A DNA stretch of 63,492 bases from positions 1 to 63,492 of the forward strand of contig JACDGL010000014.1 of assembly GCA_013815385.1 (NCBI GenBank). Reading direction: 5' to 3'. The stretch is from Taibaiella sp. (GTDB taxonomy: Bacteria > Bacteroidota > Bacteroidia > Chitinophagales > Chitinophagaceae). This document shows, piece by piece, positions 1 to 8,725 of the stretch. Within the stretch, counting starts at the first letter, position 1. Each line of letters opens with the position of its first letter. The notes beneath the pieces were generated by a model. That model ran no database searches, had not been told where the DNA came from, and saw only the letters and a list, made by a program, of their open reading frames with translations. The position numbers and the translations under genes were made by a program.

Positions 1-129
1 GTATTTGGCGTAGTAATGGTTTGTTATTATTTTTACTACGTTTGAATAGCCCCATATTTTTGTGTTTTGGTCGTTCTTAACCAAAGGTATGGACGCTATT
101 CAGGCAAAAAAGTTTCGGATAGTTGTGCT

Positions 130-792
130 ATGGAATATAAGTTTGAGAAAGCGATACATGGTACTATAGGGAACGAGAAATATACGTGTACCATGCAATG
201 GCGCAATGGGACTTTTATAGCCGATGAGCCTAAAAAAAGCGGTGGTAAGGACAGGGGGCCAGATCCTTATACATTATTACTATCATCGTTGGCATCCTGT
301 ACGCTGATAACCCTACGTATGTATATAGACAGAAAGGAATGGGATATAAAGGAGATAACTGTAAATGCGAACATGTACCAGGAAACCAGAAATGAGGAAC
401 TGGTAACAATAATAGACCGGGATATAAGAACAGAGGATAAAATAACCGAGGAGCAGCGAAAAAGACTGGTAGAAATAGCCCGTGCATGCCCTATATCCAG
501 GCTGCTGGAAGGGAAAACCGAGGTGAGGACATTTATATATGATGAGGGGCAGGAAGCAAAACAATTGTATTACGGAAATGGAGAAATAAGTGTGAAATGG
601 AAACCTGAACTATGCCGCCATGCTGCACGCTGTGTAGGCCAGCTGCCGCAGGTATTTAATTCCAAGGCAAAGCCGTGGGTAGATGCGCATGCCGCTACCA
701 CACAGCAAATAATAGAACAGGTGGGCCGATGCCCAAGCGGCGCACTGGGAATAAGGTATGATAACCTGCAGGTAAAGCCAGGAATAGAATAG
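130..792 (+). CDS. OsmC-family protein fused to a divergent 4Fe-4S mono-cluster domain
   Basis: The N-terminal ~140 residues look like the OsmC/Ohr fold (thiol-dependent peroxide or organic hydroperoxide handling). They carry the family pattern around TLLLSSLASCTLITLRMY and a second Cys in the ACPISRLLEG segment, which together give the usual OsmC cysteine pair. The C-terminal ~70 residues resemble the divergent 4Fe-4S mono-cluster (Fer4_19) domain, with cysteines in ELCRHAARC and RCPSGAL. I chose the ATG at 130, which begins MEYKFEKA. An in-frame TTG at 67 would add 21 residues unlike the family. A cytosolic redox role is inferred. Fusions of this kind are known, so this is unlikely to be an artefact. 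The frame is intact and prfB follows in the same direction. Confidence 0.8.
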   Translation: MEYKFEKAIHGTIGNEKYTCTMQWRNGTFIADEPKKSGGKDRGPDPYTLLLSSLASCTLITLRMYIDRKEWDIKEITVNANMYQETRNEELVTIIDRDIRTEDKITEEQRKRLVEIARACPISRLLEGKTEVRTFIYDEGQEAKQLYYGNGEISVKWKPELCRHAARCVGQLPQVFNSKAKPWVDAHAATTQQIIEQVGRCPSGALGIRYDNLQVKPGIE

Positions 793-854
793 CCAAGAGC
801 ACCAAAAAATGCGAGAAGATAGCTGCAAAAATCAATAGCAGTTTCATTATATCT

Positions 855-862
855 TACCTTTG
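855..862 (+). promoter_or_regulatory. Candidate -7 promoter element of prfB
   Basis: TACCTTTG matches the Bacteroidota -7 consensus TAnnTTTG and ends only 8 bases before the prfB ATG. No convincing -33 TTTG lies 19-20 bases upstream. If it is used, the transcript would have an almost absent leader. Confidence 0.4.
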
Positions 863-870
863 CAGCCATT

Positions 871-1956
871 ATGACGCAGGAGCAACTCAAAGAAATGCGC
901 GACCGGGTATTGAACCTGCATCGTTTCCTGAGATATGAAGACCGGATAGCTAAAACAGAAAGTGATAAGCAGCTAACCCTATCGTCCGGATTCTGGGATG
1001 ACAATGCACGGGCTACCGGGATCCTTAAGGAAATAAAGATCAATAAATACTGGACAGACCTATATGATAAGGTAAACTCTTCAGTGGAGGATTTTGCTAT
1101 ACTGTTTGAGTTTTGGAAAGAAGGGGAGGCTACTGAAGATGAAGTACGGCTTGCGCATGATAAAGCGCTGAAGGAAATAGACGAACTGGAATTTAAAAGT
1201 ACACTGGATGAACCGGAAGATGAAATGCCGGCTGTGCTGGTAGTAAACTCTGGCGCCGGTGGTACAGAAAGCCAGGACTGGGCAGAAATGCTGCTGCGTA
1301 TGTACCGGATGTATGGCGAAAAGCAAGGATGGAAAGTAAGCGAAATAGATATACAATACGGAGATGGCGCAGGTATAAAGCAGGCAACACTGGAATTTGA
1401 TGGCGCATTCTCTTACGGATTACTGAAAGCAGAAAGTGGTGTGCACCGACTTGTAAGAATTTCCCCCTTTGACTCCAATGCCAGACGTCACACTTCCTTC
1501 GCATCAGTGTATGTATACCCTCTTATAGATGATACGATACAGATAGACGTAAATCCTGCTGACCTGGAATGGGAGTTTTATCGCAGTGGAGGCAAGGGCG
1601 GACAGAATGTAAATAAGGTAGAAACGGCAGTGAGGCTGAAACATACACCATCGGGTATAATAGTGGAATGCCAGCAGGCACGTACGCAGGGAGAGAACAG
1701 GGAGAAGGCCCTGAAAATGCTGAAAAGCAGGCTGTATGAAGAGGAAATGAGACGGCGCGAGGAGTTGAAGAATGCAGCTAACTCCTTTAAAAAGAAAATA
1801 GAATGGGGTTCGCAGATGCGCTCTTACGTTTTCCATCCTTATAAGATGATAAAAGACCACCGAACAGGATACGAAGTGGGCAATGTAGGCCCTGTAATGG
1901 ATGGAGAACTGGACGATTTTATAAAGGCCTACCTAATGATGAAAGAAGAAGTATAG
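871..1956 (+). CDS. prfB: Peptide chain release factor 2
   Basis: This is the class I release factor for UGA and UAA stop codons, acting on the ribosome. Residues around 197 read SPFDSNARR, which includes the SPF codon-recognition tripeptide, and the catalytic GGQ lies near residue 244 in [16 protein letters not shown]. The 361-residue length is normal. The reading frame is continuous. At the place where most bacterial prfB genes carry the autoregulatory +1 frameshift (after ...LRRYL), this gene reads CTG AGA without the in-frame TGA, so the programmed frameshift is absent. There is no Shine-Dalgarno-like purine run there either. An ABC transporter gene follows after 18 bases and may be co-transcribed. 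Confidence 0.95.
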   Translation: MTQEQLKEMRDRVLNLHRFLRYEDRIAKTESDKQLTLSSGFWDDNARATGILKEIKINKYWTDLYDKVNSSVEDFAILFEFWKEGEATEDEVRLAHDKALKEIDELEFKSTLDEPEDEMPAVLVVNSGAGGTESQDWAEMLLRMYRMYGEKQGWKVSEIDIQYGDGAGIKQATLEFDGAFSYGLLKAESGVHRLVRISPFDSNARRHTSFASVYVYPLIDDTIQIDVNPADLEWEFYRSGGKGGQNVNKVETAVRLKHTPSGIIVECQQARTQGENREKALKMLKSRLYEEEMRRREELKNAANSFKKKIEWGSQMRSYVFHPYKMIKDHRTGYEVGNVGPVMDGELDDFIKAYLMMKEEV

Positions 1957-1974
1957 CAGTAAAGAAATAGTGTA

Positions 1975-3744
1975 ATGGCAGCAAGCGAAGCAAAGAAAAT
2001 TTTTGACCTGGGATTGTTAAGGAAGATATTCTCCTTTGCGAAGCCCTATAGAAAAACGCTGTACACGACCATATCCTTATCGGTCATCCTTGCCGTGTTA
2101 TCGCCAGTAAGGCCCTATATGATACAGCTGTCTGTAGATAAATACATTGCAGGGCATCTGCTGGAAGGATTGATATGGTTATGCATATTGCAACTGGCAA
2201 TACTGATGGTAGAAAGTGTATTGCGTTTCTGGTTTATGTACCGTACAGGATGGCTGGGCCAAACTGTAGTGAATGATATGCGGAAGGAAGTATTCAGGAA
2301 AATACTTTTTCAGCATATCAGTTATTATGACCGTACTGCCATAGGCACCCTTACCACCCGTACTATAAATGATATAGAAGCAGTGAATGATATTTTCTCA
2401 GAAGGGCTGATATCAATTGTGGCTGATGTGCTTACCATCATAGCTATCATTATAATAATGCTGATAACAGACTGGCGACTGACACTCGTAAGCCTGTCTA
2501 CATTTCCCATACTCATTATTGCAACCTATTGGTTCAAGGAAAGCGTTAATAAATCTTTTCAACGGGTAAGGAATGCAGTAGCACAGCTGAATGCCTTTGC
2601 ACAGGAGCATATAACCGGCATGTATATAGTGCAGGCATTTGCGGCAGAAAAAAAGGAATCGGGCAAATTTAATAAGATCAATAAAGAGCATCGCAACGCT
2701 AACATAAAAAGTATTTTCGCGTATTCGGTATTTTTTCCTGTTGTGGAAATAATACTGGCAGCATCGCAGGGATTGTTGGTGTGGTATGGCGCAGTAAGGC
2801 TGCTGCATTATGATGTAACGCCGGGTATCATGATCGCATTTTTCATGTACCTCAACCTGCTCTTCAGACCGCTGCGAATGCTGGCAGATAAATTCAATGT
2901 ACTACAGATGGGTATGGTAGCAGGCGAGCGTGTATTTACTGTACTGGAAAGCGAAGAGTACCAGCGGGAGAATGGCACTTATGTACCAGCAATGGTAAAA
3001 GGAGAAGTGGAATTTGAAGATGTGCACTTCAGCTATAAAGAAGGCGTACCTGTACTGCGAGGTGTCTCATTCCATCTGCCACCGGGCAAGACCATGGCAG
3101 TAGTTGGGCATACAGGCGCAGGCAAAACATCTATCATCAGCATACTGAACCGGCTGTATGAAACCAATGGTGGCCGGATACTTATAGATGGCCACGACCT
3201 GAAAGAATACGACATACAAGAATTGCGAAAACATATAGGAATAGTACTGCAGGATGTTTTTTTATTCTCCGGTACTGTGTATGATAATATTACCATGCGC
3301 AATTCAGAAATACCGCTAAGTAAAGTAGAGCATGTGGCCAGAATGCTTGGGATACATGATTTTATTATGCAGCTGCCGGGCGGATATGCATTTGATGTAA
3401 TGGAGCGTGGTAATACTTTATCGCAAGGGCAACGCCAGTTACTTTCTTTTGCAAGAGCGCTGCTTTACGACCCCTCCATATTGATACTGGACGAGGCAAC
3501 ATCTTCTGTAGATAGTGAAAGTGAACAACTGATACAACACGCAATAGATACACTGATAAAAGGCAGAACTTCTATTGTGATAGCACACCGCCTCTCTACC
3601 ATACGCAAAGCGGATGAAATACTGGTGCTGGATAAGGGACTGATAAAAGAACGCGGTACCCATAATGAACTGATAGCCCATAAGGGTGCGTACCACCAGC
3701 TATATAAGGCTGTAGAAAAGGAACTTGAGGAGGTTAATGGTTAG
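1975..3744 (+). CDS. ABC exporter half-transporter (permease fused to ATPase, MsbA-like)
   Basis: The 589-residue protein has an N-terminal six-helix membrane domain (about residues 20-320) and a C-terminal nucleotide-binding domain. Walker A is GHTGAGKT, the signature is LSQGQRQLLSFARALL, Walker B is ILILDEATSSVD, and the H-loop is IVIAHRLST. Such exporters work as dimers in the inner membrane and move lipids, drugs or peptides. The substrate cannot be read from the sequence. It starts 18 bases after prfB. Its last codons overlap the convergent SGNH-like gene by 11 bases. A second exporter of the same class lies at 38530-40323. Confidence 0.93.
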   Translation: MAASEAKKIFDLGLLRKIFSFAKPYRKTLYTTISLSVILAVLSPVRPYMIQLSVDKYIAGHLLEGLIWLCILQLAILMVESVLRFWFMYRTGWLGQTVVNDMRKEVFRKILFQHISYYDRTAIGTLTTRTINDIEAVNDIFSEGLISIVADVLTIIAIIIIMLITDWRLTLVSLSTFPILIIATYWFKESVNKSFQRVRNAVAQLNAFAQEHITGMYIVQAFAAEKKESGKFNKINKEHRNANIKSIFAYSVFFPVVEIILAASQGLLVWYGAVRLLHYDVTPGIMIAFFMYLNLLFRPLRMLADKFNVLQMGMVAGERVFTVLESEEYQRENGTYVPAMVKGEVEFEDVHFSYKEGVPVLRGVSFHLPPGKTMAVVGHTGAGKTSIISILNRLYETNGGRILIDGHDLKEYDIQELRKHIGIVLQDVFLFSGTVYDNITMRNSEIPLSKVEHVARMLGIHDFIMQLPGGYAFDVMERGNTLSQGQRQLLSFARALLYDPSILILDEATSSVDSESEQLIQHAIDTLIKGRTSIVIAHRLSTIRKADEILVLDKGLIKERGTHNELIAHKGAYHQLYKAVEKELEEVNG

Positions 3745-4768
3745 GCAGGGTGCTGTAGGCAACTGATAAAATATACCTGGCTACCTGTGGCCTGTAATGG
3801 CCACCATCATAAAAATTGTGCTTATCGGTAGTAATGAAATTGGTGCCTGAAAAATCATATACATTCCCAGGCCCGAATAATGCTCTCAAAAATTCCATAT
3901 CCGCAGGATTGATCTGAGCCTGCCAGTAATGAGGACTAACTATGATCCGATAGTTGGTATGGTCAGCAATAAATACTTTCTTGATTTCCGCCAGCATTAT
4001 TTTTTGCTTCTCCTTAATAACAGGTATGGATGTACGTGCTATTATATTTTGGGGAAAGAATTTCTCCTGCGCTTTGTAAAAACGGGCTGAATCGTGTTTT
4101 ATTATTTGTTCATAGCCTATATAAGTTTCTTCGTTTGTTACTTTATCATAGCCTAAAATATTCTCATCAAAAACATCATTGGCCCTGACATAGGCGCGTA
4201 TCTTCGCCGTAAGCTTATAATCAATGTAGGGTATAAGAAACTTAAGGTCGCAAAATGCTTTTATAAACTGGTATTGAAAAAACAGCCTGCTCTCGCCTGA
4301 TAGCAATGGGTGTTTCATATACAGGTTAGCTGAAACATAGCTATTGCCGGTGACTTCCAATAGGTTAGTATCAAGTACGATCAAAGCATTTTTTATGGGT
4401 ATCTGTTTCCCGGAAAGGTATTTTATCTTAAGATATACGCCGTACAATGATTCTTTATAAGCATCAAAATGAAAGCATTTACCGGAGTGTATATAGGAAT
4501 CCCAATCTGCAACCGGGTAAAACATGGATCTTGAATTGCCAAAGATGTAAGAATCGTAATGATAAATGGGATAATTGTTTAAAAATGTTTCTGTAGAAAC
4601 GTAGTCTTTATTCAGGTGCACTATCTGCGGCTTACCCGGCGTCATATACGTTTTATACGAGCGCATTACCTTAAAAGGATCTAATATAATATATAACAGA
4701 AGTATGCCTGCCAATGGCAGTAGCAGCAATGCCAGCTTGTATAACAACTTAAGAATGGCTTTCTGCAT
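3734..4768 (-). CDS. Membrane-anchored SGNH-hydrolase-like partner of the MBOAT acyltransferase
   Basis: One N-terminal membrane segment (LALLLLPLAGILLLYIIL) precedes a periplasmic domain. Near residue 95 is YIFGNSRSM, a GxS-type block I serine site. Near the C terminus is NFYDGGHYRP, which fits the SGNH Asp-x-x-His block. Proteins of this kind (AlgJ/AlgX- and DltD-like) accept or transfer acetyl groups on extracellular polymers together with an MBOAT protein. The start lies 3 bases after the MBOAT stop, so the two genes form an operon. The acetylated polymer is unknown. The catalytic assignment is by motif only. Confidence 0.7.
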   Translation of the reverse strand: MQKAILKLLYKLALLLLPLAGILLLYIILDPFKVMRSYKTYMTPGKPQIVHLNKDYVSTETFLNNYPIYHYDSYIFGNSRSMFYPVADWDSYIHSGKCFHFDAYKESLYGVYLKIKYLSGKQIPIKNALIVLDTNLLEVTGNSYVSANLYMKHPLLSGESRLFFQYQFIKAFCDLKFLIPYIDYKLTAKIRAYVRANDVFDENILGYDKVTNEETYIGYEQIIKHDSARFYKAQEKFFPQNIIARTSIPVIKEKQKIMLAEIKKVFIADHTNYRIIVSPHYWQAQINPADMEFLRALFGPGNVYDFSGTNFITTDKHNFYDGGHYRPQVARYILSVAYSTLPNH

Positions 4769-4770
4769 TA

Positions 4771-6237
4771 TTAAAATTGAAAGTAAATGAATTGCCTGCT
4801 TTCATGCATTCCTACAAAAATAATTGCCAGCACCGCCGCATAATATATTGTCCACCTTACTGCGGTTGGCTTATCAGCTATCCATGCCCTGATGCTACCA
4901 CGATCCTGCATTTTATGGATCACCTCCATAAGTAATATTGCAGCAAATATTATTGCTACCTGAGCGATAGAAACAGGTAACTCCAACACATGCGGTTTCC
5001 TGTGTAGTATGTCGCTGATCTGGGGCAGTATGCCTGCGAAACAATGACTGAGAATATACAGGGCATCAGAAAATGTAGCAGCACGGAAAAATACCCAGGC
5101 AATACTAACTAAAATGAATACGGTAACGATCTGTATGAAATTGTACACACGTGGAGATCTCGTTAACCCCAGGGCATGGGAAAGGGTATGACGTACTCGC
5201 TTAGTTGCGATGCCAAATGTCATATAGAACCAGTGTAATGCCCCCCATACAACAAACGTCCAGCTGGGCCCGTGCCATAACCCGCTAAGCAGGAAAACGA
5301 CCAGTAAGTTGAAATACATGCGTGGTACCGATACCCTGTTGCCCCCAAGCGGTATGTACAGATAGTCTCTGAACCAGGTAGAAAGTGATATATGCCAGCG
5401 GGTCCAGAAATCCTGTATACTACGTGCGCTATATGGGCGGTTGAAATTGTTCATGAGCTTAAAGCCCATTACTTGCGCAGCACCAATCGCCATATCAGAA
5501 TAACCCGAGAAATCGCAGAATATCTGAAATGAAAAAAGCATCATGGTCAATATAAGCGGAAGCCCGCGGTACTGGTGTACGTTATTATAGATGCCATCTA
5601 CCAGCACTGAAATGCGGTCTGCAATGACCACTTTTTTAAACAACCCCCACGCCATCAGTTTTAATCCATCGGTAATTCTTTTATAGTCGAATGAATGCCG
5701 CTCGTAGAACTGATGGATCATATTTTGAGGCCGCTCTATAGGCCCGGCCACCAATTGCGGATAGAACATTACATATAACGCATAGATACCGAAATGGCGT
5801 TCGGCCTTCTGGTTGCCCCTATATACTTCTATGGTATAGCTCATTGCCTGGAAAGTATGGAAGGATAAACCAATAGGCAACAAGATGGATAAATAGGGCA
5901 GTGGGTTTTTATGATCGAAATGCCCCAGAAGCCACGAAAGATTTAAATTGATGAAATTATAGTATTTGAAAATAGCCAATACCCCGATATTGGCTATTAT
6001 ACTGGCTGCGAGAAAGATCTTTTTCCTTTTCCCATGAATCTTCTCAAGGCAGATGCCGGCAATATAATCTATGACTATGGTGAAGGCCAGTATAAGAATG
6101 TATACCGGAACAAAGGCCATATAGAAATAGCAGCTTGCAGCCAGCAGAAGCAGCCAGCGCCAGGCATGCGGCAACAGGTAATAGATTACCGTTACCAGGA
6201 TAAAGAAAAAAGCAAACTCAATAGAATTAAAAAGCAT
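4771..6237 (-). CDS. MBOAT-family membrane O-acyltransferase (AlgI-like)
   Basis: The 488-residue polytopic membrane protein has the MBOAT landmarks: GLSFHTFQAMSYTIEVYRG, YPQLVAGPIERPQ, NRPYSARSIQDFWTRWHISLSTWFRDYLYIPLGG and LSGLWHGPSWTFVVWGALH, the last with the conserved catalytic His. AlgI-type members carry acetyl groups across the inner membrane for polysaccharide or teichoic-acid-like O-acetylation. The gene is immediately upstream of the SGNH-like partner on the same strand and 8 bases downstream of an exported alpha/beta hydrolase. That layout suggests a small envelope-modification operon. The acceptor polymer is not visible here. Confidence 0.93.
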   Translation of the reverse strand: MLFNSIEFAFFFILVTVIYYLLPHAWRWLLLLAASCYFYMAFVPVYILILAFTIVIDYIAGICLEKIHGKRKKIFLAASIIANIGVLAIFKYYNFINLNLSWLLGHFDHKNPLPYLSILLPIGLSFHTFQAMSYTIEVYRGNQKAERHFGIYALYVMFYPQLVAGPIERPQNMIHQFYERHSFDYKRITDGLKLMAWGLFKKVVIADRISVLVDGIYNNVHQYRGLPLILTMMLFSFQIFCDFSGYSDMAIGAAQVMGFKLMNNFNRPYSARSIQDFWTRWHISLSTWFRDYLYIPLGGNRVSVPRMYFNLLVVFLLSGLWHGPSWTFVVWGALHWFYMTFGIATKRVRHTLSHALGLTRSPRVYNFIQIVTVFILVSIAWVFFRAATFSDALYILSHCFAGILPQISDILHRKPHVLELPVSIAQVAIIFAAILLMEVIHKMQDRGSIRAWIADKPTAVRWTIYYAAVLAIIFVGMHESRQFIYFQF

Positions 6238-6245
6238 AGGCTGCT

Positions 6246-7661
6246 TTATTTTACATTTTTATCCATCCAGTTGCCTATGGCTTCCAGCGCTTTTGGTGCG
6301 ATGGTTTGCTCTAAAACCCCATACTCGGTAGAGCGGCATGTTTTGCATTCCTGGAACAAGTGGTTCAAGCCCGGCAGCTCCTGCACTGTGAAGTTCCTAT
6401 TTTTAGCCAGCAGGAGACTTTCTTTAATACCCGCCAGGTTTGATTTTGCCAACACCTGTATATCCCTGCTGCCATTAATTGCCAACACTTTACAGGTAAC
6501 TTTGGTAAGATACCGGGTAGGGTCGGTAGACAGGAAGTAGTAAAACCACTTATTATTGTAAGTACTCACAAATAATTTTACATATTCATCCCTTGCCGCT
6601 TCTGTGTTCAGCCCCACTTTTTCTACCACAGAATCGGGAGTTGATTTTTTCCAGCTATCGAACGTTAACGTAATCCTGTTGCGCGCATCTGTACTATCTT
6701 TTGCAGATAGTATGGCATTTTCCATGCCCCTGTATAGCTTCCCGTATAGCATTACAACATGCCCGTCAGCATCAGTACCTTCCAGAATAGCGGCATTCTG
6801 CTCTTCCATAAGCTGTGTGATCTTAACGCCGGGGCCAGCCATTAGTATTATAAAATCTACATCCTTTCGCGCCGATGCAACCATAGGGGCTATGAGCCCA
6901 CCTTCGCTATGGCCCAGCAAGCCTATTTTTTTGGTATTCACTTCTTTCCTTTTTTTCAGATAGTCAATACCTCTATTTACATCTTTAGCAAAATCAGCCG
7001 TGGTAGCATTTAGCATATCGCCTGTAGTTTGCCCTATACCCCTATCATCTACCCGCATTACTATATAGCCACGGCGCGTAAGATAATCGGCCAGTACCGC
7101 AAAGGGTTTGTGGCCAAATAATTCTTCATCGCGGTTTTGCGGTCCTGAACCGGTAATAAGTAAAACCGCAGGATAAGTCCCCTTACCATATGGTATAGTA
7201 ATAGTAGCGCCATACTGTATGGACTTATCAGCATTCTCATATAATACATCTTCGGAAAGGTATGGATAAGGTTGCTTAGGCGTTTGTGGCCTTTTCAATT
7301 CTATAGGGTTATCTGTTTTCTTTAATTCCAGGGGGAACACCAGGCCCGATTGCCGCCAGGTGCCAGCTATACCACCATCAGTAAGTTTGCCTTTGTATGC
7401 GATGCCCATATTGGTCATATCTACATACAGGCTATCATCCTGCTCGGAAATAGCTTTGCAGGCTATGCCTGTTACGCCCTGGTCCGGGCTATCCATAGTG
7501 CCCGTAAGCTTATTATCTGTACTCCTGATGTGAAATACCAGGTGTACCGATTTACCACCGGCACTGATAGACCCCTGCCATATACCGGCATATTTATTTT
7601 GCGCAACAGCAGGAATAAAAAAAGAACAAAGAGCGACTAATAATAAAAGGTAGGTCTTCAT
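6246..7661 (-). CDS. Secreted alpha/beta hydrolase with N-terminal beta domain
   Basis: A Sec signal peptide (MKTYLLLLVALCSFFIPAVAQ) is followed by a ~110-residue beta-rich domain and an alpha/beta-hydrolase fold. The nucleophile elbow is LGHSEGGLIAP. The oxyanion region is LLITGSGPQNRDEE, and a C-terminal His lies in LPGLNHLFQ. The protein is probably an exported esterase or peptidase of the broad 'alpha/beta hydrolase family' common in Bacteroidota; no substrate can be given. It lies upstream of the MBOAT pair on the same strand and just downstream of sdpI. Confidence 0.85.
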   Translation of the reverse strand: MKTYLLLLVALCSFFIPAVAQNKYAGIWQGSISAGGKSVHLVFHIRSTDNKLTGTMDSPDQGVTGIACKAISEQDDSLYVDMTNMGIAYKGKLTDGGIAGTWRQSGLVFPLELKKTDNPIELKRPQTPKQPYPYLSEDVLYENADKSIQYGATITIPYGKGTYPAVLLITGSGPQNRDEELFGHKPFAVLADYLTRRGYIVMRVDDRGIGQTTGDMLNATTADFAKDVNRGIDYLKKRKEVNTKKIGLLGHSEGGLIAPMVASARKDVDFIILMAGPGVKITQLMEEQNAAILEGTDADGHVVMLYGKLYRGMENAILSAKDSTDARNRITLTFDSWKKSTPDSVVEKVGLNTEAARDEYVKLFVSTYNNKWFYYFLSTDPTRYLTKVTCKVLAINGSRDIQVLAKSNLAGIKESLLLAKNRNFTVQELPGLNHLFQECKTCRSTEYGVLEQTIAPKALEAIGNWMDKNVK

Positions 7662-7664
7662 GGG

Positions 7665-8339
7665 TTATATTTCTTTATCGAGTTGGGAAGATTGTCTTTT
7701 ATAAATGATGAATGAGTAGGCATAGGGCACTACAGCCAGTATTGCTATTACCGGAATTAAAATATACTCCATGCTTTCTGCAGGCAGAATGAGTGCGGAG
7801 ATAGTGATTACTAACCCTCCTATAAACCATAAGATGCCGGCAAGCTGGTGGGTTTTTGTCCAGTTGTAGTCATTGCTGAGCGCCCAGGGTGTGCGGATAC
7901 CGGCAAAATAATTTGGTTTGACGCTATACATATAATTACCAAGAAACGTAAAAAGTAATCCTACAACAGGCAGCAGGCCATGCGATAATATTCCAGGCTT
8001 GCCGGCACTTGCCATAAGCGTAAGGATATTAAGAGCAGCAAGAAATAAGATGATGCCTGCACCTAGTTTATTGAATATAGAAGCGTTTGGTTTATGGCGG
8101 CGCTTTGGGTCGATACGATGAATATTCTGCATAAGTAAATAAGTGATAATAGAAATACCAGAAATTACGCATGCTGTACCTATAAGCTCGGACCTAGGGC
8201 CAAATGAATCGGGTTTCATATCGCCGCCAAAATGTATGGGTACTGTAGCAGGTAAAGTGTTCCATATATACCATAGGTATAATAACGGCGCAAGGCCAAT
8301 GAGCATGAATAGAATGTGAATGAGGAGTTTATTTTTCAT
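7665..8339 (-). CDS. SdpI-family integral membrane protein (DUF1648 + SdpI)
   Basis: The protein has 224 residues and about six membrane helices. The N-terminal part (LPATVPIHFGGDMKPD) matches the DUF1648 region. The C-terminal part (NYMYSVKPNYFAGIRTPWALSND...WTKTHQ) is the classic SdpI signature. In Bacillus subtilis SdpI confers immunity to the SdpC toxin and, when bound to toxin, sequesters the repressor SdpR. No sdpABC toxin genes are seen here, so this is an orphan immunity or signal-sensor protein. It follows the sdpR homologue after 15 bases and is clearly in the same operon. Confidence 0.88.
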   Translation of the reverse strand: MKNKLLIHILFMLIGLAPLLYLWYIWNTLPATVPIHFGGDMKPDSFGPRSELIGTACVISGISIITYLLMQNIHRIDPKRRHKPNASIFNKLGAGIILFLAALNILTLMASAGKPGILSHGLLPVVGLLFTFLGNYMYSVKPNYFAGIRTPWALSNDYNWTKTHQLAGILWFIGGLVITISALILPAESMEYILIPVIAILAVVPYAYSFIIYKRQSSQLDKEI

Positions 8340-8354
8340 AAGTATACATTGAGG

Positions 8355-8615
8355 TTATTGTTTGGATTTGAATTGCATGAACCATTTAACTATTTCATCT
8401 ACTACAGATGTATTGAGGCTGTAGGTAATAAATTGTCCCTGCTTGGATGCATCTACCAGCCCTGCCTGCTTCAGCAGATCTAAATGGTGCGAGATGCTCG
8501 GCTTACTGATATTGAAATGGTCAGCTATATCGCCTGCGTTCATATCCTCTTTGCGCAGCAGTTCCAGTATCTCCCTGCGAGTGGCATCATTAAGCGCTTT
8601 AAAAAGAATATTCAC
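8355..8615 (-). CDS. ArsR-family winged-helix repressor, SdpR-like
   Basis: The 86-residue protein is one winged-helix domain: ALNDATRREILELLRKEDMNAGDIADHF, then the recognition helix SKPSISHHLDLLKQAGLV and the wing. There are no metal-binding cysteines, as in SdpR and unlike metal-sensing ArsR proteins. It is the first gene of the sdpR-sdpI pair. A perfect 24-bp palindrome sits over its predicted promoter, which points to autorepression. Relief of repression by membrane sequestration through SdpI is known for the family and inferred here. Confidence 0.9.
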   Translation of the reverse strand: MNILFKALNDATRREILELLRKEDMNAGDIADHFNISKPSISHHLDLLKQAGLVDASKQGQFITYSLNTSVVDEIVKWFMQFKSKQ

Positions 8616-8626
8616 TGGGTAATTGT

Positions 8627-8650
8627 ATATTTAGACAAATGTCTAAATAT
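8627..8650 (-). promoter_or_regulatory. Operator palindrome over the sdpR promoter
   Basis: This is a perfect inverted repeat: 11-base arms (ATATTTAGACA) around a 2-base centre. It starts 12 bases upstream of the sdpR ATG. On the minus strand a TTTG at 8663-8666, a 19-base spacer and GACATTTG at 8636-8643 form a good -33/-7 promoter, so the palindrome covers the -7 element. This is the expected geometry for an autorepressor. Confidence 0.75.
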
Positions 8651-8677
8651 TATTTTAAACTTCAAAGCTTTTAAATA

Positions 8678-8703
8678 AAAAAACCGGTAATTGCCGGTTT
8701 TTT
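8678..8703 (-). terminator. Rho-independent terminator of the fructose-bisphosphatase gene
   Basis: An A-run plus CCGG, a short AATT-type loop and CCGG plus a T-run form a symmetric hairpin 22 bases past the fbp stop. It works on either strand, and the only gene reading into it is fbp. Confidence 0.75.
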
Positions 8704-8725
8704 AGAAATTATTACGCGAATATTA

